Positions 15,506 to 25,369 of a stretch of 64,000 nt of DNA are shown piece by piece. The notes under the pieces are model-generated. The model was not told the origin of the DNA and made no database searches. It saw only the letters and a program-made list of their open reading frames with translations. The stretch is from contig NC_134016.1 in assembly GCF_040712315.1 (NCBI RefSeq), positions 27,413,503-27,477,502 on the forward strand, given 5' to 3'. Every line of letters starts with the position of its first letter. Within the stretch, counting starts at the first letter, position 1. Made by a program: the position numbers and the translations under genes. This DNA comes from Castanea sativa (lineage: Eukaryota; Streptophyta; Magnoliopsida; Fagales; Fagaceae).

Positions 15506-17063
15506 GAAAACAAGGAATTAATACCGGTCAAACAAAATCTAGTCAAGTCAACAAAAATCAAATTAATTGATGCCAAGTTCAAGTTCTCTAAAGTGATCCA
15601 AGCCAAAAAAGAAGGAAGAAAAAAAGAAATTGAAATTCATTTAATATCACCAACCAGCCAAATTATTTCCTCCAAGACTATGTATAGACATAACATAACC
15701 ATTCTCACACCCAATTTTACAACTTACTAATTTGTGTGATTGTGAGTGGCTGACGAAAAGTGGTTAGTCTATATATGCAAAAAGGGTCCAACCTTACACA
15801 AGTCAACAAGTTATGAAATTAAAAAAAAAAGAAAAAAGGTGGGCGTCTTTAGAATTATTATATTTCCTACTTCTATTAATTATGTTGAATATTCCTCCAA
15901 CCAACCTTCATAAATAGATTGAATTTTCCTAAAAAATCATGCGTACATTAAATGAAATAATTTATTTAATGATAATATTACTTATTTAAATAAATTAAAA
16001 GTAATACTACAAATACAAACTATTTTTAATATTTCACATTATTTTTGCAATAAAAGTAAGGAAAATGTTATAAATACAAACTATTGTACAATTTTTTTTT
16101 TTAAATTATTAATGTGGTGAGTGGTTATTAGTAGGTTAAAAAAATAATGTTAATAATAGAACTAGATGACAACCAAAAAAAATTAGTTACAATAATAGTT
16201 CATATAAATATTGTAAAATTGTTTGTTTAAGTAGAATTACTCAAAAAGTAGATGTGAGTGGTCATATTAACGGTTACATAATGACTTAAAAAATTTATTA
16301 AAAAAAATAAAAGTTGCAGCAGTAATAGGTAATAGGGACCAGGATAATATTTCATTCAATAGACATATTGCTGTTGATTAACATTTTTTGGTTCTCACTT
16401 CTCAGGGCATAAAATTTTTGAAAGAGATGAGCCCATCCATTGAAAGCGAAGAAGAATTTAATCGATTTGGATTTTAAATTTATAGTGATCCAAGAATTCT
16501 ATAGAAGGAAACTATTACGAAATTTCGGAGGAAAACATTTACGAAAGGAGATTCTTCCATCGTGATTTGGAGGAAAACATTTCCATAAAAACCCAATGGT
16601 TGATTGCACAGACAAAACATAAATTCAAGAAAAGAACAGAAACATATAAGCCAAAATTTCCTAATAGTTTCCTTCTATAGAATTCTTGGGTCAGTGGAAA
16701 TTTAAAATCCATATCGATTAAATTCGAGGAGCAATTCACTCGATTAATTTGTTATACCAGTAGAAAACACAGGAAAGTCTTGCAGGTAATTGGCATAAGA
16801 AGAAGAATCGAAAATCAAACACTCGTACCAAGAAATTGTATTCACGGAAAACAAAACAGCAAAACATAAAAGATTATGCAGAGGAGAACAAATTGTTCAG
16901 TTAGAGACTAATAGTGTTATATGGGAAAGTACATACCTTCATTTTGTGGCAAAATTTGAGCGTCCGTTCCAAGCTGGGTGAAGCAATTCAAAACGCAAAT
17001 GACAAGAACAACAGCATAGACAACCTTGGATTCTGAAATCCCAAGTCCCATCGTTTTCCTCAT
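1122..17063 (-). CDS. LRR-malectin receptor-like kinase (LRR-VIII-2, At1g53430-like)
   Basis: Plasma-membrane receptor kinase of 1,027 aa, close to the usual ~1,030. Exons, 5' to 3' on the minus strand: 17063-16937, 14427-14256, 10415-10344, 9759-9691, 9580-9509, 9425-9354, 8694-8623, 8539-8468, 8362-8291, 8192-8121, 8017-7946, 6761-6693, 6552-6484, 6314-6252, 6085-6047, 5949-5900, 5785-5424, 5253-5055, 4976-4842, 3303-3185, 3054-2844, 2754-2517, 1936-1786, 1556-1122. All introns are GT-AG and phases join without a break. Order: signal peptide (~1-36), LRRs (~100-370), malectin (~411-598), TM helix (~605-627), kinase (~655-930). Kinase motifs are intact: [50 protein letters not shown], so it is an RD kinase. 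A second ATG at 17051 is also possible. The ligand is unknown. The exon model rests on manual splice choice without transcript data. Confidence 0.9.
3394..3800. mobile_element. inverted-repeat element in RLK intron (MITE-like)
   Basis: The left edge reads CAAAAGTTTGCATGAAGTTT and then GTTTTTTGCCCATAAAC. The right edge, reverse-complemented, reads AAAAGTTTTCTTCAAGTTTG and then TTTTTGTCCCTAAGC. About 60 bp align as imperfect terminal inverted repeats round a ~280-bp core with no ORF. I could not fix the target duplication. It lies in the intron between the TM exon and the first kinase exon. Confidence 0.45.
4579..4613. repeat. compound (TG)n(GA)n microsatellite
   Basis: About 11 TG units directly followed by about 6 GA units, in an intron of the receptor kinase. 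Confidence 0.9.
5055..5785 (-). other. RLK malectin-domain exons
   Basis: Two exons (5785-5424 and 5253-5055) encode YSLFINCGG at the start, then [20 protein letters not shown], and [10 protein letters not shown] just before the junction, then [20 protein letters not shown]. These are the di-glucose-binding malectin fold signatures found between the LRRs and the TM helix in LRR-VIII-2 kinases. Confidence 0.85.
6252..10415 (-). other. RLK leucine-rich-repeat exon cassette
   Basis: Eleven exons of 69 or 72 nt plus one of 63 nt, nearly all entered in phase 2. Each of the eleven encodes one LRR of about 24 residues, such as [19 protein letters not shown] and [19 protein letters not shown]. One-repeat-per-exon symmetry is the known hallmark of this receptor subfamily. 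No repeat is broken. Confidence 0.85.
7182..7210. repeat. (GA)n microsatellite in RLK intron
   Basis: About 14 GA units with one phase slip, in the 1.2-kb intron between two LRR exons. Confidence 0.9.
10416..11399. other. intron sequence between RLK exons 2 and 3, proximal part
   Basis: AT-rich intron DNA before the LINE homology becomes readable. It contains a direct duplication of about 25 bp at 11214-11263 (unit includes ATATCAAGCATATCAAGAAG). 10,560-11,000 looks like old LTR-type sequence but I could not place ends. Confidence 0.4.
11400..13900 (-). pseudogene. decayed L1-type LINE reverse transcriptase in RLK intron
   Basis: Minus-strand readings in order from 13,850 down: a pre-RT stretch ([20 protein letters not shown]), the RT start ([20 protein letters not shown]), the RT motif [15 protein letters not shown], a degenerate catalytic box FADS where FADD is expected, then [12 protein letters not shown], and last a zf-RVT-like piece ([16 protein letters not shown]). 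Stops and frame changes separate them, and no RNase H follows. The fragment lies in the same orientation as the host gene inside its 3.8-kb intron 2, with no effect on the coding exons. Confidence 0.8.
13956..13980. repeat. (GGT)n trinucleotide run
   Basis: About eight GGT units near the upstream edge of the intronic LINE fragment. Confidence 0.85.
15474..15501. repeat. (AT)n microsatellite
   Basis: About 14 AT units in intron 1 of the receptor kinase. The surrounding intron (14,428-16,450) is AT-rich with no recognisable gene. Confidence 0.9.
16458..16721. repeat. long imperfect hairpin in RLK intron 1
   Basis: Left arm 16458-16528 and right arm 16651-16721 are reverse complements over about 71 bp with few mismatches. 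The inner core AATTCTATAGAAGGAAACTA pairs without error. A 122-nt loop separates them and holds a repeated GGAGGAAAACATTT. Transcribed with the intron, this would fold into a long stem. It could be a MITE or a foldback relic. Confidence 0.8.
16937..17063 (-). other. RLK exon 1, signal peptide
   Basis: The product begins [20 protein letters not shown] and continues [12 protein letters not shown], a basic N-terminus followed by a hydrophobic core, as in a secretory signal. It ends in [10 protein letters not shown], and the donor GTATGT follows at 16936. Intron 1 (16936-14428, 2.5 kb) separates it from the N-terminal cap exon. Confidence 0.8.
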
Positions 17064-17176
17064 GTAAAAATACTACTTAAACTGCCACGGTACACCTATA
17101 AATACATGGAAGAGAGAGAGAGAGAGGCTGGAGGGAAAGAGTAAGACAAAAGGCACCGCATGGGTTTAAAAAGATC

Positions 17177-18541
17177 GGGAAAAATACACTTTTATCCCTG
17201 CATTTTAAAACGATTCTCATTTTTGTCTTACTTTTAATTTTACTACTCTTCTAGTCCCTAATAATAAAAAATTAATTTTATTTTAACTCCTACTGTTAAT
17301 CTACTAACAAAAAAAACTATTACGTGGCAGATAGATGGCCCAATTGACACATTAAAATAATAATAATAATAAAACTTATTTAGCATTTTAAAATATCAGC
17401 ATATAAATTATTTAAAAAAATTAATTTCTTAATTTTAATTTCTCATTTCTCATATTTTCTTGCAGTTTATTTATTTTTATCTCACTCTCTCTAATCTTTC
17501 GATACGCACAAATCAGCAAGGCCTCTATGGTCAAGTGGAGAAAGTAGAGGAGGTGGAGGTTACGATCAGAATTTTTATTCACTGGTCTGAGAGTTTCTAC
17601 GGTGGTTCATCGACTTCATTATCTTTGTCTTCATTAAGAAGAGAGTTTCTAAAGGGGTTTTGATCGCAATAGCGTCTTCGGGTTCAGATCGGTTGAGCAT
17701 GTTGTCGTGGCAGCGGTTCGACAACAATGGGAATAAGAATTCGGTGGTGTTGTGTTGTTGTGAAGCCTAGATCAGTTAAGGTGATGGTTGGTCCTTATGG
17801 CGAAGCCACAGGTAGTGGCTCTCTACCTCACCCTTGCTCTTTTCCTCTCTCAAGCCTAATCCCAGCTGTTGATAGGCGGTTGATTGGGTGATTTGGGGTT
17901 TGTTGAGATTTGTGGTTTATGGTTTGATGATTTTGGATGGAATTTATGGAAGCATAGGGGTTGGGTTTTGTTGGTCTGATCGGTGATATGTTGTTTTGTT
18001 GTTGATTTGGTTGGGTTTAAATTTACTGGTTTTAGAGATATGTTTGGGATGAAATTATGTGTATTTAGTTGAATTTGTGATATGAAAATGTTGGAAAAGA
18101 AAGTTTTTTGAGTACTATGTTCTGTTCTTGTGATCTGGGCTTATGTTTTTGTGATCTGGGTTTAAGTTCTTGTTTATTTATGTTCTGATTCGAATTTAGG
18201 TGTTTTTACATTTTTAATTTTGTTTTTATGTTTCTTAGTTTTTTTTTAAATTGATAAATTAATTTTTAAAAATAAGATGCTGATTTTTTTTTTTGAAAAA
18301 CATATATAAATATATATATAGAAAAAAAATGATGAGATAAGGAATATTATAATAGTCACATTAGTATTTTTTGTGCCAACTGGACTTCTGTATGTCACGT
18401 AAGAATTTTATGCTAATAGTTTGACGGTAAAAATTAAAATAGAATTAAAATTTTATTTTTAAGAACTAGAATAGTAATAAAATTAATATTCAAATTATTG
18501 GCAAAAAAAAATAAAAAAAGGACTAAAAGTGTACTTTCAAA
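17177..18541. mobile_element. MULE-like element with ~200-bp terminal inverted repeats
   Basis: The left end (AATACACTTTTATCCCTG...) and the reverse complement of the right end (AGTACACTTTTAGTCC...) align for about 200 bp. Matching internal blocks include ACTCTTCTAGTCCCTAA against ACTATTCTAGTTCTTAA and ATTACGTGGCAGA against CTTACGTGACATA. Flanks AAAAAGATC (17168-17176) and AAAAAGATA (18542-18550) fit a 9-bp target duplication with one mismatch. The core at 17.5-18.0 kb is clearly more GC-rich than the ends and could be captured host sequence, though I recognise no protein. It sits just upstream of the receptor kinase start. Confidence 0.65.
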
Positions 18542-18636
18542 AAAAAGATACGTGCAAAAGTTGGACTAAGGAAAAGTGAAAAGCAGTAATAGAAAAGGTA
18601 CTAAGGAAAAATCAAAATCAGTAAACGTTTAAAATT

Positions 18637-18681
18637 AAATCCCAATCCATGGGTTTATCAAAAAAAAATCCCAATCCATGG
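18637..18681 (+). mobile_element. 13-bp poly(A) micro-insertion with 16-bp TSD
   Basis: The 16-mer AAATCCCAATCCATGG occurs perfectly at 18637-18652 and 18666-18681. Between them lies GTTTATC plus an A run. This is the footprint of target-primed retroposition that copied only a 3' tail. Confidence 0.75.
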
Positions 18682-19494
18682 AAATGGAAGCCGCCGAAGA
18701 GGAATACCTTTCTTTGTCCGTCTTTTTACAACTAAGACGGAAGTAACTGGATTTACTTTTATTCGCGGTCTTCGCTTTTTCCACGAACCAACCCCAGTCT
18801 CTTTCTTCTTCTTTTTTTAAAGATAAAACCCATTCTTTTATCTTTTATCAATATAGCTAAGCTTGACACGTTAAATTTGCTTAGCTGCCTGCCTTCCTTT
18901 CATATTCAATGCTGTTAGGTTGACAACAATAAGATGTTGATTGATGGTGAAAACTTTAAATGTGTTAGAGACTACTGGTGTAAAGATATGGAATGGCTTG
19001 GATACGTCAGGATACAGTCGGCATGCAACTGGACACAAATCACATCCATAAAGATTTGTTGTCAAGCTACGATGGGGTGAAGTAAAAGTCGCATCTTCAA
19101 AATTTTATTATTTACAATTTGATAGGGTAAATAAGTTACCACAGAAGTTATGATTTTAGTGCTACTTTGAAGATAAAAAATGTCAATAATGTTTTGACTA
19201 TAAAAAATTTATAATTTTGCCTCAACTTGCGGATTTAAAAAATTGTGACAAAATTTGCAGATTTATTGTGCTCTTAGCATTTTTGAAAAGTTACTTATCC
19301 AAAAACTAAAAACTAAAGGAAGAAAGAAATTGGAATTGTGATTGTAGTCTTGTTAAAAGAAAATAAGGAATTCCAAAATCTGCTGTTTGTTGTGATGATT
19401 TTATTAATATATATTTGAACTGGAAACAAAAGTGTAAACAACAAAATAATTACTGTGAAAGTAGTTGTTGAACACTTGTAACAAATAAATATGG
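18682..19494. other. spacer, no gene seen
   Basis: AT-rich DNA. A short plus reading from 18685 (MEMEAAEEEYLSLS...) stops after about 22 codons, and a 64-aa minus reading at 18871-19065 has no recognisable domain. Neither is called as a gene. Confidence 0.5.
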
Positions 19495-19834
19495 GCCTAT
19501 AAGCACGTGTGTACTTAAATGCTTTTTTATTTATTTATTTATTTTTGTAAAAGTTAATAATTTAAATCCATTATAATTTGAAATTACTACATTTTTTAAT
19601 CATAAAAAAAACTTAGGGATGTGATGAGTAAATTATTTTATCTAAAACGCAAAACACTCATCACACTCTTAGGGGTGTGGTCCTATTTTGTAAGCAATGT
19701 TTTAATGGGAGTTAAAGATATATCTATTTATTATAAAAAAAAATGTATACATCTATTTAGTTTTTTTTTTTTTATAGCTATTAGTTTTTTTTTTTTTCTT
19801 ATGTTTAGTTTTGTTTTTGGATAAACATGGGGTG

Positions 19835-20070
19835 CTTTTTTTTAAGGAAAATACAGCAACAACATGGGTTGTTTAACTTATTTTTCTATTTAAAAAAAAT
19901 AAATGTATAGTTATTTTTTTAAGGAAAATACAGCAACAATGTGGATTGTTTAACTTATTTTTCTATTTAAAAAAAACAATAAATGTATAGTTATTTTTTT
20001 TAAGGAAAATACAGCAACAACGTGGATTGTTTAACTTATTTTTCTATTTAAAAAAAAAAACAATAAATGT
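19835..20070. repeat. three-unit tandem repeat, ~79-bp period
   Basis: Three copies of a unit containing AAGGAAAATACAGCAACAA and GTTTAACTTATTTTTCTATT, starting near 19835, 19912 and 19993. The end of the third unit resumes at 21793, after the hAT, which shows that the hAT inserted into an existing array. Confidence 0.85.
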
Positions 20071-21792
20071 CAGTGGCGGCTTTAGGAATTTTTTTCAGGG
20101 TGTTCCTTGGGTATGTGGTTTTTTTTATCAAATATTGTCCATAATTTTAGCAAAAGAATAAACAATAAACTATAAGTTCATTTGAAATATTAATAAAATG
20201 ATTAATTATTGTTGTTTAGTTGTTTCATTAATTTGTCTGTTTTTTATAAATTATAATTTTTTATATTGTTGTTTCATTAATTATAAAATTATTATTTGTT
20301 GTTTAGCCTAACATAATTTAATTTGTTTGTCTTTTATAATGTATTAGTTAATTAAATTATTAATTATTTTTTATTAGTTGCTTCCCCAATTAATTATTGG
20401 TTAATTAAATTATTGTTTATTAGTTGCACTAGCACACACCCCATGTGCATTTACTTCTCCCAATTCAAATATCCCACCCCGGCCCTATGCCCCCATGCAC
20501 CCCCACCATGGTTTTAAAAACGGGTACCGTGAAAGATCCGAAAAAGGGATTGGTTACTGGTTTTTTGTATCCGATCGGTGGTCAAACCGGTGATGTCATA
20601 AATAATTTAATTAATAATTAATTAATTATAAAAAATAATAAAATTAAATAAATAAAAATATGGCTACTGATATTTACTAAAAAAAGATATAAAATTTTAG
20701 AAGTATTTTCATGTTAAATTTAACTCAAACTAAAAGAAAAATAACTTATCATTTTTTTAGAGGAAGAAAAAGAAGTTAACCTAAACAAACTTCCAAAAAA
20801 AAAAGGTTATGGTTTTAAAGTTTTATAATCATATATAATTTTCAGTATTTTTAACAAAACTATTATTTAATTTAAAAATATTTATCTATGTTAATATAAT
20901 TTCACATCTAAATATTTCTTCTAAAAAAATTGTATTTATTATAAAAATATTTTATGTTTTTTTTTAATATTGCAATAGAGTGGTTCTAGGACCACAAATT
21001 ATTCTACAACTTTTTGACCACAACTCTAACATGGAAGATTGCGAGTGGTTAACTATCACTTACACATGAACTCACAATTTTCTTTTACCAATTACACTTT
21101 ATTTAGTCATAATTATAATAAAAAGTTGTGAAAAATTATGTAATCTTAAACTTTTCCAAGTGCAATAACCTTACCGCTGTACAAAGTGCCAATAATTCAG
21201 ATTCTTTGCCTTTGATTATTGACCACTCAAACCCACGTAATCACAAACGTATTTCTCATCCAAAAAAAAAAAAAAAAGAGTAAAGTAAAGTGGTCTGCCT
21301 CTCCCCACCAAACCATCAACGTGACCAAAGGATATCCATCCACATTTATACCAAACTTTTTAAAAAGAATGTCGTCTCCTCTTCTTATCTAAAATGTCTA
21401 AACAAATTGCTCAAATCTCTCTCTCACTCTGAAGAAGAAGCAGCGGCAGATGCAGTTTCCTCTCTTTCTCTGTTTCCTCCAAAGCCTTGATCTGATCTTC
21501 GCCCAAATTAAGAGATAATTCTTATTTCATAATCATTTTTTCACATATTCTCTGTTACAAATTTTTTTTTTTTTAGATTTTCTGTTACAAATTTTTTTTT
21601 TTAAGATTTTAGTTCAAAATTTGTTTGGTATAAAAAGGTTTGAGGGTGTTCCTAAATTTTTTGAGGGTGTTCCTAATTTTTTTTTAAAGGTAGGTAAATA
21701 AAAAATTTAAAATTATTATATATAATTTTTTTGTTTTTTTTAGGTCAGGGTGTTCCTAGGAACACCCTGAACCAAACGTGGCGCCGCCACTG
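20071..21792. mobile_element. non-autonomous hAT element with 8-bp TSD
   Basis: It starts CAGTGGCGGCTTTAGGAA and ends, reverse-complemented, CAGTGGCGGCGCCACGTTTG. GGGTGTTCC follows in both subterminal regions. Flanks are ATAAATGT at 20063-20070 and again at 21793-21800, an exact 8-bp duplication as expected for hAT. The 1.7-kb interior has no transposase. It does hold a MITE-like segment with TCTACAACTTTTTGACCACA paired with AAAAAGTTGTGAAAAATTAT (about 20,990-21,150). The minor ORF at 21290-21490 is not convincing. Confidence 0.8.
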
Positions 21793-22178
21793 ATAAATGT
21801 ATAGTTATTTTGAAGAAGTGGATTAGTAGAAGAATGTTCCTATTTTGTAGGCAATGTTTTAATGCAAGTTAAATATGTATTTTTACCAAACTATCTTTTA
21901 GTTTTGTCTCTACTTAAAAAATCTGTGTTTTTTAATTTTATATATATTTAATTTTTATTTTGAGAATCTAATTTACAAGTAGATAGATAAAGAAATTTGA
22001 AAATTAACAGGAGAGTAATCCTATTTTTTAGGTAATGTTTTAGTGAGAATTAAGGTTGTATTTTTACCGGATTGTTTTTTAGTTATGTCTCTACTTAAAT
22101 ATAGAAATGTAAGGGTATTTTAGAACAAAAAAAGAATCAGTCCAAACAGGGGAAGCTCCCTAAATAGTAATCTATATA

Positions 22179-22677
22179 CTAGCCTCTAAGCACATGCTCA
22201 CACGCGTACTCAGATGCTCTTCTATTTTTTGAGTAAAATTTAATAATTTGCATCAATTATAATTTTAATATTTGGTCGCATAACACTCATCGTATCTCTA
22301 GGTTTTTTTGTGATTGAAAAATGTAGTAATCTCAAATTATGCAAATTATTAAATTTTACCCAAAAAAATAGTAACTTTTTAACGTGGGTTTCTCTAAAAA
22401 ATAAAAAAAATAAAATTTTTTTAACGTGGGTTTAAAACAAAGTTCGGCCAATTAAAAAAATAAAGAAAGACAAAAATTTAAATGTGAAGTTTGTTTCTGA
22501 ATAAGTAGGTTAGTATGAGAGTACCTATTTTGTAGGCAATGTCTTAATGAGAGTTAAAGATGCATTTTTATTTTGTTGTCTTTTAGTTCTATCTTTACTT
22601 AAACTTAGGGAAATAGAGATATTTTGGACAAAAAAAATCCGCTCCAAACAAGAAAATCTCTTACATAGTAGTATAGA
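22179..22677 (-). mobile_element. Helitron copy B, 499 bp, non-autonomous
   Basis: Read on the minus strand it begins TCTATACTACTATGTAAGAG after an A and ends TTAGAGGCTAG before a T, with a GT-wobble hairpin just inside the 3' end. A-|TC...CTAG|-T is the Helitron terminal signature. There is no Rep/helicase coding, so it would move only in trans. Confidence 0.65.
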
Positions 22678-22689
22678 TTAATAAAACAA

Positions 22690-23181
22690 CTAGACTCTAA
22701 GCACACGCTCACGCGCATGCTCAGAAATTCTTCTATTTTTTTGGGTAAAATTTAATAATTTGCATCAATTATAATTTTAATATTTGGTACAAAAGCATAA
22801 TACTCATTGCATCCCTAGGTTTTTTGTGATTGAAAAATGTAGTAATTCCAAATTATACAAATTATTAAATTTTACCCAAAACAATAGTAACTTTTTAACG
22901 TGGGTTTCTAAAATAAAAAACTTGTTAACGTGGGTTTAAAAAAAATTCAGCCAATCAAAAAAATAAAGAAAGAGAAAAGTTTAAATATGAAGTTTGTTTC
23001 TGATCGAATAAGTGGGTTAGTGGGAGAGTAATCCTATTTTGTAGACAATGTTTTAGTGTGAGTTAAATATGTATTTTTACTTTATTGTCCTTTAGTTCTG
23101 CCTCTACTTAAACTTAGGGAAATTTTTGGACAAAAAAAAATCTGGTCCAAACAGGGGAAACCTCTTAAATAATAGTATATA
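22690..23181 (-). mobile_element. Helitron copy C, non-autonomous
   Basis: Same family and orientation as copy B, 12 bp away. The 3' end on the minus strand carries an 8-bp hairpin (AGCATGCG paired with CGTGTGCT, two GT wobbles), then TAGAGT and CTAG before a host T. The 5' end (TACTATTATTTAAGAGG) has lost the clean TC. Confidence 0.65.
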
Positions 23182-23186
23182 TATAT

Positions 23187-23923
23187 TGTAAGTGCACAAT
23201 TGCACCTGGACCCAAAGACAATTATGGGCTCAGGCCCAACGAGCCTTGAACAATGAAATTTGTAGAGTGTGGGCTTGAAATCTAGATTAGAGGTACTGAG
23301 AACTTGATAACAGGCTATGGTGTGCAAACACTTGTAAATAATGAATGATAATTGCAGATGGACCTCTTCGGACGTGAGCTGAGGACTACTTCTGTATTAT
23401 TTCTCTTTCTTTTTTAAAGATTACAATTCTTCCTCCTCCCCTTGGTTACAGACTGCCCCTCTTAAATACTTCTTTCCCTGATACTTAATCCACGTGTTGC
23501 TCAAATCCCCTCCCCTCTAGATATTTCTTCTCTTAGTGCCTTTGAATAGTAACCAGAAGTTTCAGTTCTACTGTCCAGGGGTCACTTCCCCATTAATGCG
23601 GCCAGGGAGGTAAGTGCAGAGTCTTTAATGTGGAGGTGGCAGCCTTTGATCATGATATTTTTCTAACACCGGTGTATCTAGAAGGTTCAGGGTTTCCCCC
23701 TCTTAACCAACAGTCTTTCTAGAATTCTGCCTTGACCTTAGTAGTGAATCTCCGAGTTCTCTTGGGTCTGTCCGAGGAGAAACTCACCCTCGGATGTGTC
23801 CTTGAACCCTCGGCGTATGGGCCGATTCGCAATACTAACAAATTCTTAGCTCAAGAACAGATCGGCCCTCCTTGCTAGAGCCCAAAGGCCTAAATGCCCG
23901 TTTGGGTCCTTTTACTCCCCACA
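23187..23923. mobile_element. solo LTR, 737 bp
   Basis: It starts TGTAAGTGCACAATTGCACC and ends TTTTACTCCCCACA, i.e. TG...CA. Flanks are TATAT at 23182-23186 and 23924-23928, a 5-bp target duplication, though in AT-repeat context. No PBS or PPT lies outside it, so it is the product of LTR-LTR recombination. It is more GC-rich than its surroundings. Family not recognised. Confidence 0.65.
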
Positions 23924-25342
23924 TATATAACCGAAACTTCTAAAACTCTTATAATTTTCCACGTCAGCACAATATTTTAAAAATAAAAAATAAATCATTA
24001 TCATTATTTTAAAAAAAAATTATTTTTGTTTAGTCCAAACTTAACAAGGAGTGAAACTCTATCTCTCTAACAAATCCAATTTAAACACAAACTCATTATT
24101 CTTTTTTTTAAAACAAAATTATTATTTTTAATCCAAATTTAACAAAGAGTGAAACTCTATCTCCAAATTTAATCAATGAAATCCACTATTAAGTGAAATA
24201 TGAAAGTATCACCCATTTTCTATATACAATGAACGAGGACTTTTACAAAGCAAACGCATTATAAACCGACGTGAGTTCTCATGCAATTGTAGCCGTGCCA
24301 TATGTAACCACATAGAAAACCTAATCAGCGGCTCTTACCAAACACCACAAACAATCCAATTCCTTTCCTTTTTCAAATTCAATTCTCCACTGCAATCTTA
24401 ATTCTATATATATATATCGCACGCATTGTACCCTTTTCTTCAATATCTCTATTCATCTTCTAACTCTTCCATCACCAAGTACAAGTCAATGTGTCTCTTA
24501 CATTTGGGTATTTTAGAATTGTTTTTCAAATGATTGTACCAATAAAAGTGAATGTGTATAAATTTTGTTTAAGGTTGTCGTCATTCTCAAATTTTGTTTA
24601 AGGTTGATGCTATTGCATATGTCTTTGCTTTATCTCACCATATGAAAGTATGTTAATTTCTTGGGTAGAAAACTTATATACAATATATTAAGAGGAGGTA
24701 TGGCTTTCATTATTTCAACGTTGGCTCTTGAAGGTTCTTTTAAAGTTTAGACCCGTTAGAATTTAAAACTTATTGCTTTATGGGTTTGTATACTTTTTTT
24801 CTTTTTCTTATATTTGTCTTTTGAATAGTCATATTTTTTGAATTGTTTCAATAACTTATACTTTGATTATATATCTTTTTTTTCATTTTAGAAATTTTGA
24901 CATCTAAATTTGTATAGCCACACACACACACACACACATATTATCTATAATTTGTTGGCTCTAAATCTTTTGATTCCTTTTAATAGTTATAGCCATAGAT
25001 TATTTTTTTGAATGCAACCCATCTTTCTCTTATATTTCTTTATTGTTTAGTCATATATATTTTGTTTTGTTTCAATAATTTCTAAGCAATAAATCATCTT
25101 ATTCTTTAATATTTTGGTATTTCAAAGTTTTAATATCTGAATTTTTGAGTTATTTTTTTGCAGTATTTGAAACTGTGTGACAAATTTTTGGTAAGTCATT
25201 GCACGTTCAAGCATACAATAGCAAATTGTAACACAAATTGAAGTCATACAAGAGCAAATCATGCAATGGTATAATTTCTTAATCAATTTAAGATACCTCA
25301 TAAATAAATAGATTCCCGTGCATAACACGAGTTAGCGATTAG
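23924..25342 (+). mobile_element. Helitron D (plus orientation, 5' end interrupted)
   Basis: The 3' end at 25315-25342 has a hairpin (CCCGTG, loop CATAA, CACGAG), then TTAGCGA and TTAG (CTAG with one C-to-T change) before T. The start region includes TTATAATTTTCCACGTCAGC, typical of this family. The sequence contains a duplicated block (AGAGTGAAACTCTATCTC, near 24045 and 24145). The exact 5' end is obscured by the solo LTR. Confidence 0.5.
24919..24938. repeat. (CA)n microsatellite
   Basis: About 10 CA units within Helitron D. Confidence 0.85.
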
Positions 25343-25369
25343 TATAGATAAAACCCAAACATCTGAATC

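Larger units (their letters stand above)
19495..22177 (-). mobile_element. Helitron copy A (decayed, hosts a hAT)
   Basis: It shares with copies B and C the 3' segment TAAGCAC-GTG, the inner inverted motif around TTAATAATTT, and the 5' half (CCTATTTTGTAGGCAATGTTTTAAT, CTCTACTTAAA, CCAAACAGGGGAAG). It is enlarged by a local tandem repeat and by the hAT at 20071-21792. The termini are eroded, so the edges are approximate. Confidence 0.5.

Noticed and set aside
17096..17105. TATAAATA on the plus strand just upstream of the kinase
   Set aside because: Wrong strand for the minus-oriented gene; the reverse complement is not a good plant TATA box and would leave almost no 5' UTR.
18871..19065. 64-aa minus-strand ORF
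   Set aside because: No start context, domain or splice partner that I can identify.
20510..20610. GC-rich block with GTACCG and ACCGGTGATG in the hAT interior
   Set aside because: Could be a nested element end, but no partner terminus or duplication was found.
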